From: Paludibacteraceae bacterium
GTDB taxonomy: Bacteria > Bacteroidota > Bacteroidia > Bacteroidales > Paludibacteraceae
Direction of reading: 5' to 3'
DNA length: 22,025 nt
Assembly (NCBI GenBank): GCA_017965125.1
Contig: JAGCQO010000279.1
Span: 1-22,025, forward strand
Positions 15,678-22,025 of the stretch are shown here, piece by piece. The first letter of the stretch is position 1. Each line of letters starts with the position of its first letter. The notes beneath the pieces are model-generated. The model made no database searches. It saw nothing but the letters and a program-made list of their open reading frames with translations, and was not told the DNA's origin. The translations under genes and the position numbers were made by a program.

Positions 15678-16145
15678 ATGGGCGAACATTACGATTTAGA
15701 CGGACTTGACAAGAAAATCCTGTCTCTTGTGGCCGAGAACGCCAGAATGCCGTTCCTTGAGGTGGCGAGAGAGTGTAATGTAAGTGGCGCTGCCATACAT
15801 CAGAGGATTCAGAAACTTATGAACCTCGGAGTGATAAAAGGCTCTGAGTTTGTGATTGACACCTATAAAATAGGTTATCAGACATGCGCTTTCCTCGGCG
15901 TCGTGCTCAAGGATTTGAGCTATGTGCCGAACGTGATAGAGAGCATGAAGCAGATACCGGAAATAGTTGAATGTCACTATTCCACAGGCAAGTACGCCAT
16001 GTTCATCAAAGTCTATGCGAAGGACAACAAGGATCTGCTGCATATAATACTCGATAAGATCGCGGAGATACCCGGAGTGCTTACGACGGAGACTTTCCAG
16101 GTCTCGCTTGACGAGATATTCAGCAGGCAGTTGAAAATCGAGTGA
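15678..16145 (+). CDS. Lrp/AsnC-family transcriptional regulator
   Basis: This 155-residue protein has the two standard parts. The N-terminal winged helix-turn-helix opens with LDGLDKKILSLVAENARMPF (residues 7-26) and continues VARECNVSGAAIHQRIQKLMNLGVI. The C-terminal RAM/ligand-binding domain (about 65-150) contains VIESMKQIPEIVECHYSTGK and DEIFSRQLKIE. Lrp-family proteins are DNA-binding regulators that respond to amino acids, often as octamers. The partner metabolite is not visible. Its own promoter begins 24 bases after the M20D stop. An M20D enzyme releasing amino acids upstream makes a link between the two plausible, but this is inference. A hairpin follows the stop. Confidence 0.95.
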   Translation: MGEHYDLDGLDKKILSLVAENARMPFLEVARECNVSGAAIHQRIQKLMNLGVIKGSEFVIDTYKIGYQTCAFLGVVLKDLSYVPNVIESMKQIPEIVECHYSTGKYAMFIKVYAKDNKDLLHIILDKIAEIPGVLTTETFQVSLDEIFSRQLKIE

Positions 16146-16170
16146 CAATGCTTTTCATTCCTAGAAATAG

Positions 16171-16202
16171 CAAAGCCGGTGAAAATCATTTCATCGGCTT
16201 TG
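16171..16202 (+). terminator. Terminator-like hairpin after the Lrp gene
   Basis: A 14-bp stem with one G-U pair (16171-16184 with 16189-16202) closes a 4-base loop. It lies between the convergent Lrp (+) and DUF4890-like (-) genes. The following tract, TCGTTTTG, is only moderately T-rich, so efficiency is uncertain; it could serve both strands. Confidence 0.65.
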
Positions 16203-16223
16203 TCGTTTTGGGTTGTTAGATGT

Positions 16224-16805
16224 TTATTTCTCGTCTGGAGCAGGAAGCTTGTGCTTGCCGTGGTGGTGAGGGTGTGGCATCGGCTTGTCTCCGTGTCTGT
16301 GATGCTTGCCCATGTGTTTGCCGTGGTGCATGTGCTTGCGCTCGTGTTTGCATTTGCAGTTCTCGCAGTTGCATTCGCATTTGCCATGTTTTTTGCGCTC
16401 CATTTTAAACTTCATGTGTTCCTTGCGCATGTCCTCTTTCTTCTGCTGGAACTTGGCGTATTGCTCAGCGGTCAGGATTTTCTTCAGCTGTTCGTCGTTC
16501 TTGGCCATTTCTTTGTTTCTCTTCTCTTTTGCCTTGGCCATTTTCTTCTCAGCCTTAGCCATCTTGGCTTTATGCTTCTGCGCGTTCTTCAGATTCAGTT
16601 TCATTATCTGTGTCTGTTGCTCGTCGGTCAGGTTCAGGTCCTTGGTCATCCTCTGAGTCTGCTTTTCTGCTATTTGCTCGGCGGTCATAGGTTCGTGTTT
16701 GCCTTTGCATCCGTCCTTTGGCCCGTGTTTGTCACATTGTGGTTGTGCGTTCGCTCCTAAAGTGAATATTGCTGTAATGATCGCAATTGTGATTTTCTTG
16801 TTCAT
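16224..16805 (-). CDS. Secreted DUF4890/Spy-like protein with Cys/His-rich tail
   Basis: The 193-residue product has a signal peptide (MNKKITIAIITAIFTLGANA, cleavage before QPQC). Residues 40-140 are strongly charged and helical, rich in Lys/Glu/Ala, with two LTxxQ motifs (LNLTDEQQ at 57-64 and ILTAEQYAKF at 110-119). This is the signature of the Spy/CpxP envelope-stress chaperones and of Bacteroidota DUF4890 proteins. The last 50 residues are unusual: five Cys at 143, 145, 147, 150 and 152, then 13 His between 154 and 185, a likely metal-binding tail. Two more Cys (24, 33) lie near the mature N-terminus. The periplasm is the expected location. Whether it binds zinc, copper or nickel cannot be told. 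It is convergent with the Lrp gene and divergent from DUF1294. Confidence 0.85.
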   Translation of the reverse strand: MNKKITIAIITAIFTLGANAQPQCDKHGPKDGCKGKHEPMTAEQIAEKQTQRMTKDLNLTDEQQTQIMKLNLKNAQKHKAKMAKAEKKMAKAKEKRNKEMAKNDEQLKKILTAEQYAKFQQKKEDMRKEHMKFKMERKKHGKCECNCENCKCKHERKHMHHGKHMGKHHRHGDKPMPHPHHHGKHKLPAPDEK

Positions 16806-16863
16806 AGTCGTAAAGTTTATTAGGTTAATGATTAAATTCGTGTTGTAAAAGTCTCTTTAATAA

Positions 16864-17136
16864 ATGAGTGTATTTACTGTTTATTTGATAGTTGTGAATG
16901 TTGTAGCTTTCGTTTTGTATGGCTATGACAAATGTTGTGCCAGAAATAATTCGTGGCGCGTGCCAGAAAGTGTTTTGTTAACATTTGCTTTCTTCGGCGG
17001 AAGTGTCGGAGCGCTTGTCGGGATGCGCCTTTTTCATCATAAGACGAAAAAACTCAGGTTTAACATTTTAGTGCCCATTGCTTTGATTTTGCAAGTTATT
17101 TTATGTGTCCTTGTTAAGGATTGTTTGGTTGGGTGA
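16864..17136 (+). CDS. DUF1294 small membrane protein
   Basis: The 90-residue product matches the DUF1294 pattern: YGYDKCCARNNSWRVPES in the first third, then GGSVGALVGMRLFHHKTKK, then a final helix. In this family the equivalents are YxxDKxxAxxxxWRxPE and GGxxGAxxGMxxFxHKTxK. It has an N-terminal helix (about 4-20), a central helix around 37-56 and a C-terminal helix (about 67-85), so it is an integral membrane protein. No function is established for the family. The start is an ATG, and the gene lies in an AT-rich stretch. Its stop (17134-17136) is followed within a few bases by the start of the next ORF, so the two are likely co-transcribed. Confidence 0.9.
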   Translation: MSVFTVYLIVVNVVAFVLYGYDKCCARNNSWRVPESVLLTFAFFGGSVGALVGMRLFHHKTKKLRFNILVPIALILQVILCVLVKDCLVG

Positions 17137-17142
17137 GTGGGT

Positions 17143-17550
17143 ATGAACAAATACGAATGGTTTATGAAACACCATAAAGAAGATAATCTGAGAAAGAAAA
17201 AGCTTTGGAAGGAATACTTACAATCTGTGTATGAGAGTTATACAGGAAATCCTTTTGCTGATATTGCAGAAAAATCCATATATCATTTGTACTTGTGTGC
17301 TTCGTTTCATTCACCATTGAGTTCTTCCGCTATATGTATGTTCTTTTTATATGACTATGGAACGAAAGAATTGAAGTATTGTTCTGGTAATCAAAAGTTC
17401 GATGATTGTTGTAGCGTGTTTTTAGACATTCCTGCAACGAATCATTTTTTCAACCGGGATTATTCTGAGCTTCCGCATGCTTATGATGTTGGTTGCTACT
17501 CTATGTTTATGCTGTTCAATAAAAGGTACACACAGTTTGGAATACAGTGA
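17143..17550 (+). CDS. Hypothetical protein of 135 residues in AT-rich DNA
   Basis: I use ATG 17143, 6 bases inside the longest open frame, which begins with GTG at 17137 directly after the DUF1294 stop. The product is not recognised. It begins MNKYEWFMKHHKEDNL with a basic segment (LRKKKLWKEY), then a hydrophobic middle (SAICMFFLYDYG) and several Cys (at about 52, 63, 79, 88 and 89, and 117). No signal peptide and no catalytic motif are seen. Base composition is low in GC (17 of 60 bases in the line from 17161). After the TGA stop the same frame continues for 23 sense codons (CPEFKWFFDIFDKTFSLG in part) before a TAG, so the gene may be truncated by a nonsense change. Function unknown. Confidence 0.6.
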   Translation: MNKYEWFMKHHKEDNLRKKKLWKEYLQSVYESYTGNPFADIAEKSIYHLYLCASFHSPLSSSAICMFFLYDYGTKELKYCSGNQKFDDCCSVFLDIPATNHFFNRDYSELPHAYDVGCYSMFMLFNKRYTQFGIQ

Positions 17551-17878
17551 CAAAACAAAGAACTATGTCCAGAGTTTAAATGGTTTTTTGATATTTTTGA
17601 TAAGACTTTTTCGCTTGGTTAGCAGTGATTTGTGTCGTTGCGATAGAAAATATTCAATTTTGACGAATTGGCTAAACTCTATTTTAATGGCCTCAGCTGC
17701 TTCTTTTTCATGTTTTGGTTGTGATTTGTCGCCCCAATGCGTCTTATATGTGAAAAAAAAGGCGTTTTGTGTCTAATCTGTTGGAAGAAATCATATATTT
17801 GCCTTTTAATGAGTAAGAAGGCGCAAAAGTTTATGTGCGCTTTTGTCACCAAACAAAGAATTTATGGAAAAGAATATA
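17551..17878 (+). other. Gene-poor AT-rich stretch before the secreted-protein locus
   Basis: About 328 bases with no gene I can defend. Short overlapping frames (for example in 17551-17776) have frequent stops and Phe/Leu/Cys-rich translations typical of AT-rich non-coding or decayed DNA. A promoter-like box is at 17794-17801, and a small hairpin (GCGCA/TGCGC) near 17821-17842 is followed by TTTTG. Confidence 0.5.
17794..17801 (+). promoter_or_regulatory. Bacteroidota-type -7 box for the secreted Ig-like gene
   Basis: TATATTTG matches TAnnTTTG. A TTTG at 17766-17769 lies 24 bases upstream, longer than the usual 19-21. It would give a leader of about 70 bases before the ATG at 17879. Confidence 0.45.
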
Positions 17879-20137
17879 ATGAAAAGGGCAGCGATTTTAC
17901 TGACTGCTGTGTTTGCAACGGTCTGTGTGAATGCTCAGTATATAGACTCAGAGGCGGATGTTAAGATAGACGCACCCTCTGCAGATGCAGATTGGAATAA
18001 AACCTATAATCCAGGTACGGCAGCAGAAGTCTCATTTGCTGCAACTGGCGCTTCCGCGTCATCTGACAGAAACTCTTGTGGCAATAATTCTTTGGGAAAG
18101 ATGAAAGCTTTGAGTTTTTCGTCATCTGATGAACATTGGATTGAGGTTTCTGTGCCAAGCGCAAGCAATTCAACAATGGCGCATTTGCGTATGAATCCTG
18201 TCCTGAATTCAAGTACAACTTCTGTTTATACAGAATATGTGTGGACTTCAACGTCATCTCCGTTCGATGCAACAAAGGCGAAGCGTATAGAATTTACTAT
18301 AAAAGGTTATAATCAAGCATGTTCGGAGGTTGATCTTGATTTAGGTGATGATGTGAAGTCAATAAGAATGTACAGAAGAGTGAAGACGACAGACAATGGC
18401 GACGGAACATACTCATTGGCTTGTGGCGATTGCAAAACTAATACAGGTTCAGGTCAGACATATAGCCTTTTCAAATTCTATGTGTGGCTGAACAAAGGAC
18501 CGGAAATTATGACATTTAAGGCGTTTGGTCAGGAAGGTAGGATTTCTGGTGACAACATAATAGTTGACGTTCTTTATGCAACTGATATTACAGGCGCAAC
18601 GGTGCCAGACGAGATTACGCTGAGTCCTGGTGCGTCTTTCACTGGTGCAAATAATGCAACAACCGCAGTAAATTTTAGTGAGACTGTTCCGGTTGTGTAT
18701 AATTTGGAGGATGGCGAGGGTAATACAAAATCATACAATGTGCTGATAAACAGACTTCCTGCCAGCACTACCAGAACGCTTGACAAGTTTGCGTATGTGA
18801 TAGACGGCGATACAAGATTTGCGACCATAAGCGGCAACACGGTGACTGTGACACTTCCATACTCTTATGGTGACGGAAGGAAAAACGCAACAGCCAAGAA
18901 CTCTATTTCTACGACTATGGATTTCTCCGACGACCTTGCAGCAGCAAAGTTGGGTAGCGGAACTTCGGTTGCCGACGGTGTGGCTATGAACATAGATTAC
19001 TCACAGCCTCAGTCAGTTGTTATAACTTCGGAAGACGGCAATTCAACTACATATACAATAAACGTAGTATATGAGACCCCAAGCGCAGCATGCGACTTGT
19101 TGTCGTTCTCGCTGCCTTTGACTGGCGGACGCAGCGCCGAGGGAATAATCGACAACGACTATGTTAATTTGTATATTACGTCGAGCGACTTGGCGAGTTC
19201 AAATCCGTTCACTCCGGTTTATACATCATCTCCGCTGAGTGAGGTCGCACCGACGATTCCTATTCCGATGTCTTTCTCAAGTCCTTACGCACTGCAAAAG
19301 ACTTTCAGAATTAATGCAGAAGAGGACGGAAAATACAGAGACTACAATATTATTGTCAATGTTGATGACGTTGCACCGACGGTTGTGTCTGTTGAAAAGC
19401 CATCGGATCTGACGGCGTCGTCGTTGGCTGGTCCTATACACTTGACTTTCAGCGAGAGAGTGAAGCTGAAGGACGGTTCTGCCACAGCAGGCAAGATCTC
19501 AATAAAGAAGAAGTCGGACAACAGCGTGGTTTGGTCCGGCGTGCTGACAATCAGCGACGGAGGACTCGTCGGCAACGCTATTTTCAGCGGACTTGAGGGA
19601 TTGACTGATTATGTGATGGTGATAGAGAGCGGCTCGTTGACCGACTATGCAGGAAACGAACTTGTATATAATCTTGACTTCAAGACAGCAGATGGAACTC
19701 TGCATACAGCAGATCTTCCTTACTGTTCGGACATGGACGGCGTAAGTTTCGAGCAGCGCGCATTTATAGCATCGACAGGTGTGTATGACGCCAATGCCGA
19801 TACTCGTGGCGCGACTACCAGCAGAAACGGAGCGTATGTGCTCGCGGCTGGTCAGACATTGACGCTGACAGCTGAGTCGGTGGGCATCGTGGACGTTGTG
19901 ATATTCTCATACGGACAGTGCAATTACAACATAACAGCAGGTTCGGTGTCGAAGGACGGAGCTATAACGATAGCATACGACAACGACGGAGTGGAGGAGC
20001 AGGTCACTGTCAACAGCAGTGTCGTTACTCCTATCGTGATAACCAACACAGGCACAAATGACATTATGATACCATATATTTCGGTGAGCGCAGTGGGCGG
20101 AAGTGTTGTGACCGACAAGGACTGCAACTGTAAATAA
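17879..20137 (+). CDS. Secreted multi-domain Ig-like surface protein
   Basis: I start at ATG 17879 (752 residues), which gives a compact signal peptide (MKRAAILLTAVFATVCVNA, then QY); ATG 17864 is an alternative. After a ~200-residue N-terminal region come three tandem beta-sandwich units. Each ends in a comparable strand: GEGNTKSYNVLIN (about 279-291), DGNSTTYTINVV (about 386-397) and EDGKYRDYNIIVNV (about 482-495). Next is an SbsA/Big_5-type Ig-like domain (about 498-605) with HLTFSERVKLKDGS and LTDYAGNELVYNLDF. A final ~150-residue region ends abruptly in DKDCNCK. No TonB, enzyme or typical T9SS C-terminal motif is recognised. It is probably an adhesin-like cell-surface or secreted protein. 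The next secreted gene follows by 53 bases. Confidence 0.75.
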   Translation: MKRAAILLTAVFATVCVNAQYIDSEADVKIDAPSADADWNKTYNPGTAAEVSFAATGASASSDRNSCGNNSLGKMKALSFSSSDEHWIEVSVPSASNSTMAHLRMNPVLNSSTTSVYTEYVWTSTSSPFDATKAKRIEFTIKGYNQACSEVDLDLGDDVKSIRMYRRVKTTDNGDGTYSLACGDCKTNTGSGQTYSLFKFYVWLNKGPEIMTFKAFGQEGRISGDNIIVDVLYATDITGATVPDEITLSPGASFTGANNATTAVNFSETVPVVYNLEDGEGNTKSYNVLINRLPASTTRTLDKFAYVIDGDTRFATISGNTVTVTLPYSYGDGRKNATAKNSISTTMDFSDDLAAAKLGSGTSVADGVAMNIDYSQPQSVVITSEDGNSTTYTINVVYETPSAACDLLSFSLPLTGGRSAEGIIDNDYVNLYITSSDLASSNPFTPVYTSSPLSEVAPTIPIPMSFSSPYALQKTFRINAEEDGKYRDYNIIVNVDDVAPTVVSVEKPSDLTASSLAGPIHLTFSERVKLKDGSATAGKISIKKKSDNSVVWSGVLTISDGGLVGNAIFSGLEGLTDYVMVIESGSLTDYAGNELVYNLDFKTADGTLHTADLPYCSDMDGVSFEQRAFIASTGVYDANADTRGATTSRNGAYVLAAGQTLTLTAESVGIVDVVIFSYGQCNYNITAGSVSKDGAITIAYDNDGVEEQVTVNSSVVTPIVITNTGTNDIMIPYISVSAVGGSVVTDKDCNCK

Positions 20138-20190
20138 TAAGGTATAGGGTGAGACGTAATAATTAATGACTTTCGAAAAGAACTGACTAT

Positions 20191-22025
20191 ATGAAAAAGA
20201 TATTCGCGGTAATAGTAGCAGCAGTGATGGTGATGCCAGAGGTGCTCGCAATACAAAGCGGAGAAAGTACGCAGGGCAGCGAGTTCTATTTCTCGTTTAT
20301 GCGCGCGCGTCGTGACCGTGAGAAAACAATGACACTCTTCGTGTCTTCTGAGACGGATGGGCAACTTGAACTGACCAATCCTCAGACAGGTACTACTGCA
20401 ACCTATACTCTTAGTAAGAATGCCGTGACATCTATACCTTTGGCGGCAACAGGTAAGGCGACTCCTGAGTCTGATGTCGTTCCTACAGGAACACATAAGG
20501 ATTGTTATACGACAAAATCAGGAACACCTCAACAGCAGGGATATTATGCTCATGCTACCGATGGTGCAGGCAACGATATAAAAGTTTCTATGTATGCCAG
20601 TCTAAGTGGTAGCAAGACAGCGGATGCAGCTTGTATTTATCCTATAGAGGCTCTTGGAAACGACTATTACGTTATAAGTCGTTCTGGTAATACAGGCAAG
20701 ACAGGAAACGACAATTTCCCTTCAGAGGCGCTTATTGTGGCTACAGATGAATGTGATATTGAAATATATCCTACATGTATCCTTGAAGGTTTTTCAGCAT
20801 CGTCGGTTCCTGCAAAGATTGACGTTCATCTTCGCCGTGGCGAGACATATTTATTAGCGGCTAATTCGTCGATAGGCAAGTTCTCTGCAGATGGCGCACG
20901 TGGCGACAACGACTTGACTGGAACAAGAATCGTGCTGAAGAATGATGGCGATAAAGATGGCAATATGTGTAAGAAGATTGCCGTATTCTCTGGTTCGCAG
21001 CACGGCAGTGGTGAAAACACAGCATGGAATAATGGCGACTACGAGTATGACCAGCTTTTCCCAGTTCACCTTTGGGGACGCAGATATATAGTCGGCTCTC
21101 CTGACTCATACGGAAGTGCAGTTACGCGTGTTGTCGCTTCTCAGCCTTGTACCGAGGTGCGTGTCAATGGAGAACTCAAGGCCACTCTTAACCAGTATGG
21201 TTTCTATGAGTATAAGGATGCAGGCAATACCGGTTGTTATATAGAGGCTTCTAAACCAGTAGGAGTCGCTTTCTTTACTACAGGTCAGAATACTGGCGAT
21301 GATGCGAATGGCGCGCCAGCAATGATTACTATTGCCCCTATAGAGCAGGCTGTTCAGGAAATGACTTTCAATGCTATCTCTAACAGCGGTATTTCTGAGC
21401 ATAGTCTGCTTATCACTGTTCCAACAGACAAGTGTGCAAGCACAACCATACAGGCTGGTACTGGTGCTCCAACTACAATATCTGACGGTTGGACTCCGAT
21501 AGCATCTAACCCTCAATACTCTTCTCGTGTATATTCTCTTGGAAATAATACATCGTCGGCTTACACTATTAAAAATCCAGCAGGTTTCAATGCTTATGTT
21601 TATGGCTCGAAAGGTAAGGACGTTGGTTACGGATATTCTGTAGGTTCTGCGGCTATCACCAACAAGACAAACTTTGAGCTGAACGGTCTGAAGGCCGACA
21701 GTATCACTATAGCGATGTGTATTGATGCTCAGACAGAGTTTATTCCAAATCTGCCTGACAACATCGAAGTTAGCGAGGTGAAGTGGGTGATAGATGAGGC
21801 TACTCCAGTGAAAGGCGCTGGCGACACATATACATATATAATAGGAGCCAATGTTTATACCGAGACTTTGACAACTGCTCCTTTCAAGTATGTGGCAAAC
21901 CTCGCTCCAAACTTCTATCATGCTAAGATGGTGGTTTACAAGACGCCTTCGACAGGCATGGACGCATGTTTCATTAACAACAGCGGTAGCAAGGATTCTG
22001 TTGAGACTTATTTCTTCGTTAAGGA
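20191..22025 (+). CDS. IgGFc-binding-domain secreted protein, 3' end beyond the window
   Basis: The frame is open from ATG 20191 to the window edge (611 complete codons, no stop), so the C-terminus is missing. The signal peptide is MKKIFAVIVAAVMVMPEVLA. Residues 25-370 look like the IgGFc-binding protein N-terminal domain: TQGSEFYFSFM, LFVSSETDGQLEL, YYVISRSGNTGK, SEALIVATDECDIEIYP, RGETYLLAANSS, DLTGTRIV, KIAVFSGSQ and FPVHLWGRRYIVGSP occur in the family order. About 240 further residues continue with similar beta-rich sequence. Members are large Bacteroidota extracellular proteins, many ending in a gliding or T9SS-type sorting domain, which would lie beyond the window here. It probably forms a unit with the preceding Ig-like protein. 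Binding to host IgG is known only for the animal protein that gave the domain its name and should not be assumed. Confidence 0.82.
   Translation, partial: MKKIFAVIVAAVMVMPEVLAIQSGESTQGSEFYFSFMRARRDREKTMTLFVSSETDGQLELTNPQTGTTATYTLSKNAVTSIPLAATGKATPESDVVPTGTHKDCYTTKSGTPQQQGYYAHATDGAGNDIKVSMYASLSGSKTADAACIYPIEALGNDYYVISRSGNTGKTGNDNFPSEALIVATDECDIEIYPTCILEGFSASSVPAKIDVHLRRGETYLLAANSSIGKFSADGARGDNDLTGTRIVLKNDGDKDGNMCKKIAVFSGSQHGSGENTAWNNGDYEYDQLFPVHLWGRRYIVGSPDSYGSAVTRVVASQPCTEVRVNGELKATLNQYGFYEYKDAGNTGCYIEASKPVGVAFFTTGQNTGDDANGAPAMITIAPIEQAVQEMTFNAISNSGISEHSLLITVPTDKCASTTIQAGTGAPTTISDGWTPIASNPQYSSRVYSLGNNTSSAYTIKNPAGFNAYVYGSKGKDVGYGYSVGSAAITNKTNFELNGLKADSITIAMCIDAQTEFIPNLPDNIEVSEVKWVIDEATPVKGAGDTYTYIIGANVYTETLTTAPFKYVANLAPNFYHAKMVVYKTPSTGMDACFINNSGSKDSVETYFFVK

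Noticed and set aside
17548-17550. TGA recoding (selenocysteine or alternative code)
   Set aside because: No selenocysteine insertion element is apparent, other genes here end normally in TGA (for example the Lrp gene), and a TAG follows shortly; a simple stop is the better reading.
17477-17776. Plus-strand 99-codon frame overlapping the orphan gene in another phase
   Set aside because: It begins inside the orphan gene and its translation is Leu/Phe/Cys-rich without any motif; more likely a chance frame in AT-rich DNA.
21106-21921. Minus-strand 271-codon frame near the right edge
   Set aside because: It is the complement of the IgGFc-binding-type gene; the plus frame is open throughout, has a signal peptide and matches family motifs.

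Overview
The window looks like chromosomal DNA of a Bacteroidales bacterium (phylum Bacteroidota), probably gut or rumen associated. Four things point there. Gene starts lack a strong Shine-Dalgarno sequence. Several start regions carry the TAnnTTTG -7 box typical of Bacteroides promoters. The ExbB / small membrane protein / ExbD / ExbD cluster is a Bacteroidota arrangement. DUF1573, DUF4890-like and IgGFc-binding-type secreted proteins are also common in this group. No tRNA, rRNA, CRISPR array, insertion sequence or phage gene was seen.

Layout. 1-150 is the 3' end of a branched-chain aminotransferase gene (+), followed by two terminator hairpins. 284-8020 is a minus-strand block read right to left: a 1010-residue TPR periplasmic protein, a 574-residue outer-membrane beta-barrel protein, GMP synthase (guaA) and a stand-alone TrpB2-type tryptophan synthase beta chain. 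The gaps are 21-42 bases, so this may be one operon. 8083-8619 is a minus-strand NUDIX hydrolase, and divergent from it is a 57-residue membrane protein (+). 9012-11461 (-) is the exb energy-transduction cluster with two ExbD proteins and a 4-TM protein. 11769-14074 (-) holds a TatD-family nuclease and two tandem DUF1573 proteins. 14386-16145 (+) holds an M20D amidohydrolase and an Lrp/AsnC regulator. 16224-16805 (-) encodes a DUF4890/Spy-like protein with a Cys/His-rich tail.

From about 16.86 kb to 17.88 kb the DNA becomes AT-rich and holds a DUF1294 membrane protein and an orphan gene. The window ends with two large secreted proteins on the plus strand: a multi-domain Ig-like surface protein and an IgGFc-binding-type protein that runs off the right edge.

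Most of the window is ordinary core and envelope biology: amino acid and purine synthesis, outer-membrane function and TonB energisation. The most distinctive parts are the secreted-protein locus at the right edge, the AT-rich segment just before it, a perfect 13-bp hairpin inside the exb cluster, and the metal-binding-type tail of the DUF4890-like protein. I found no convincing evidence for an entirely new defence or mobile system.
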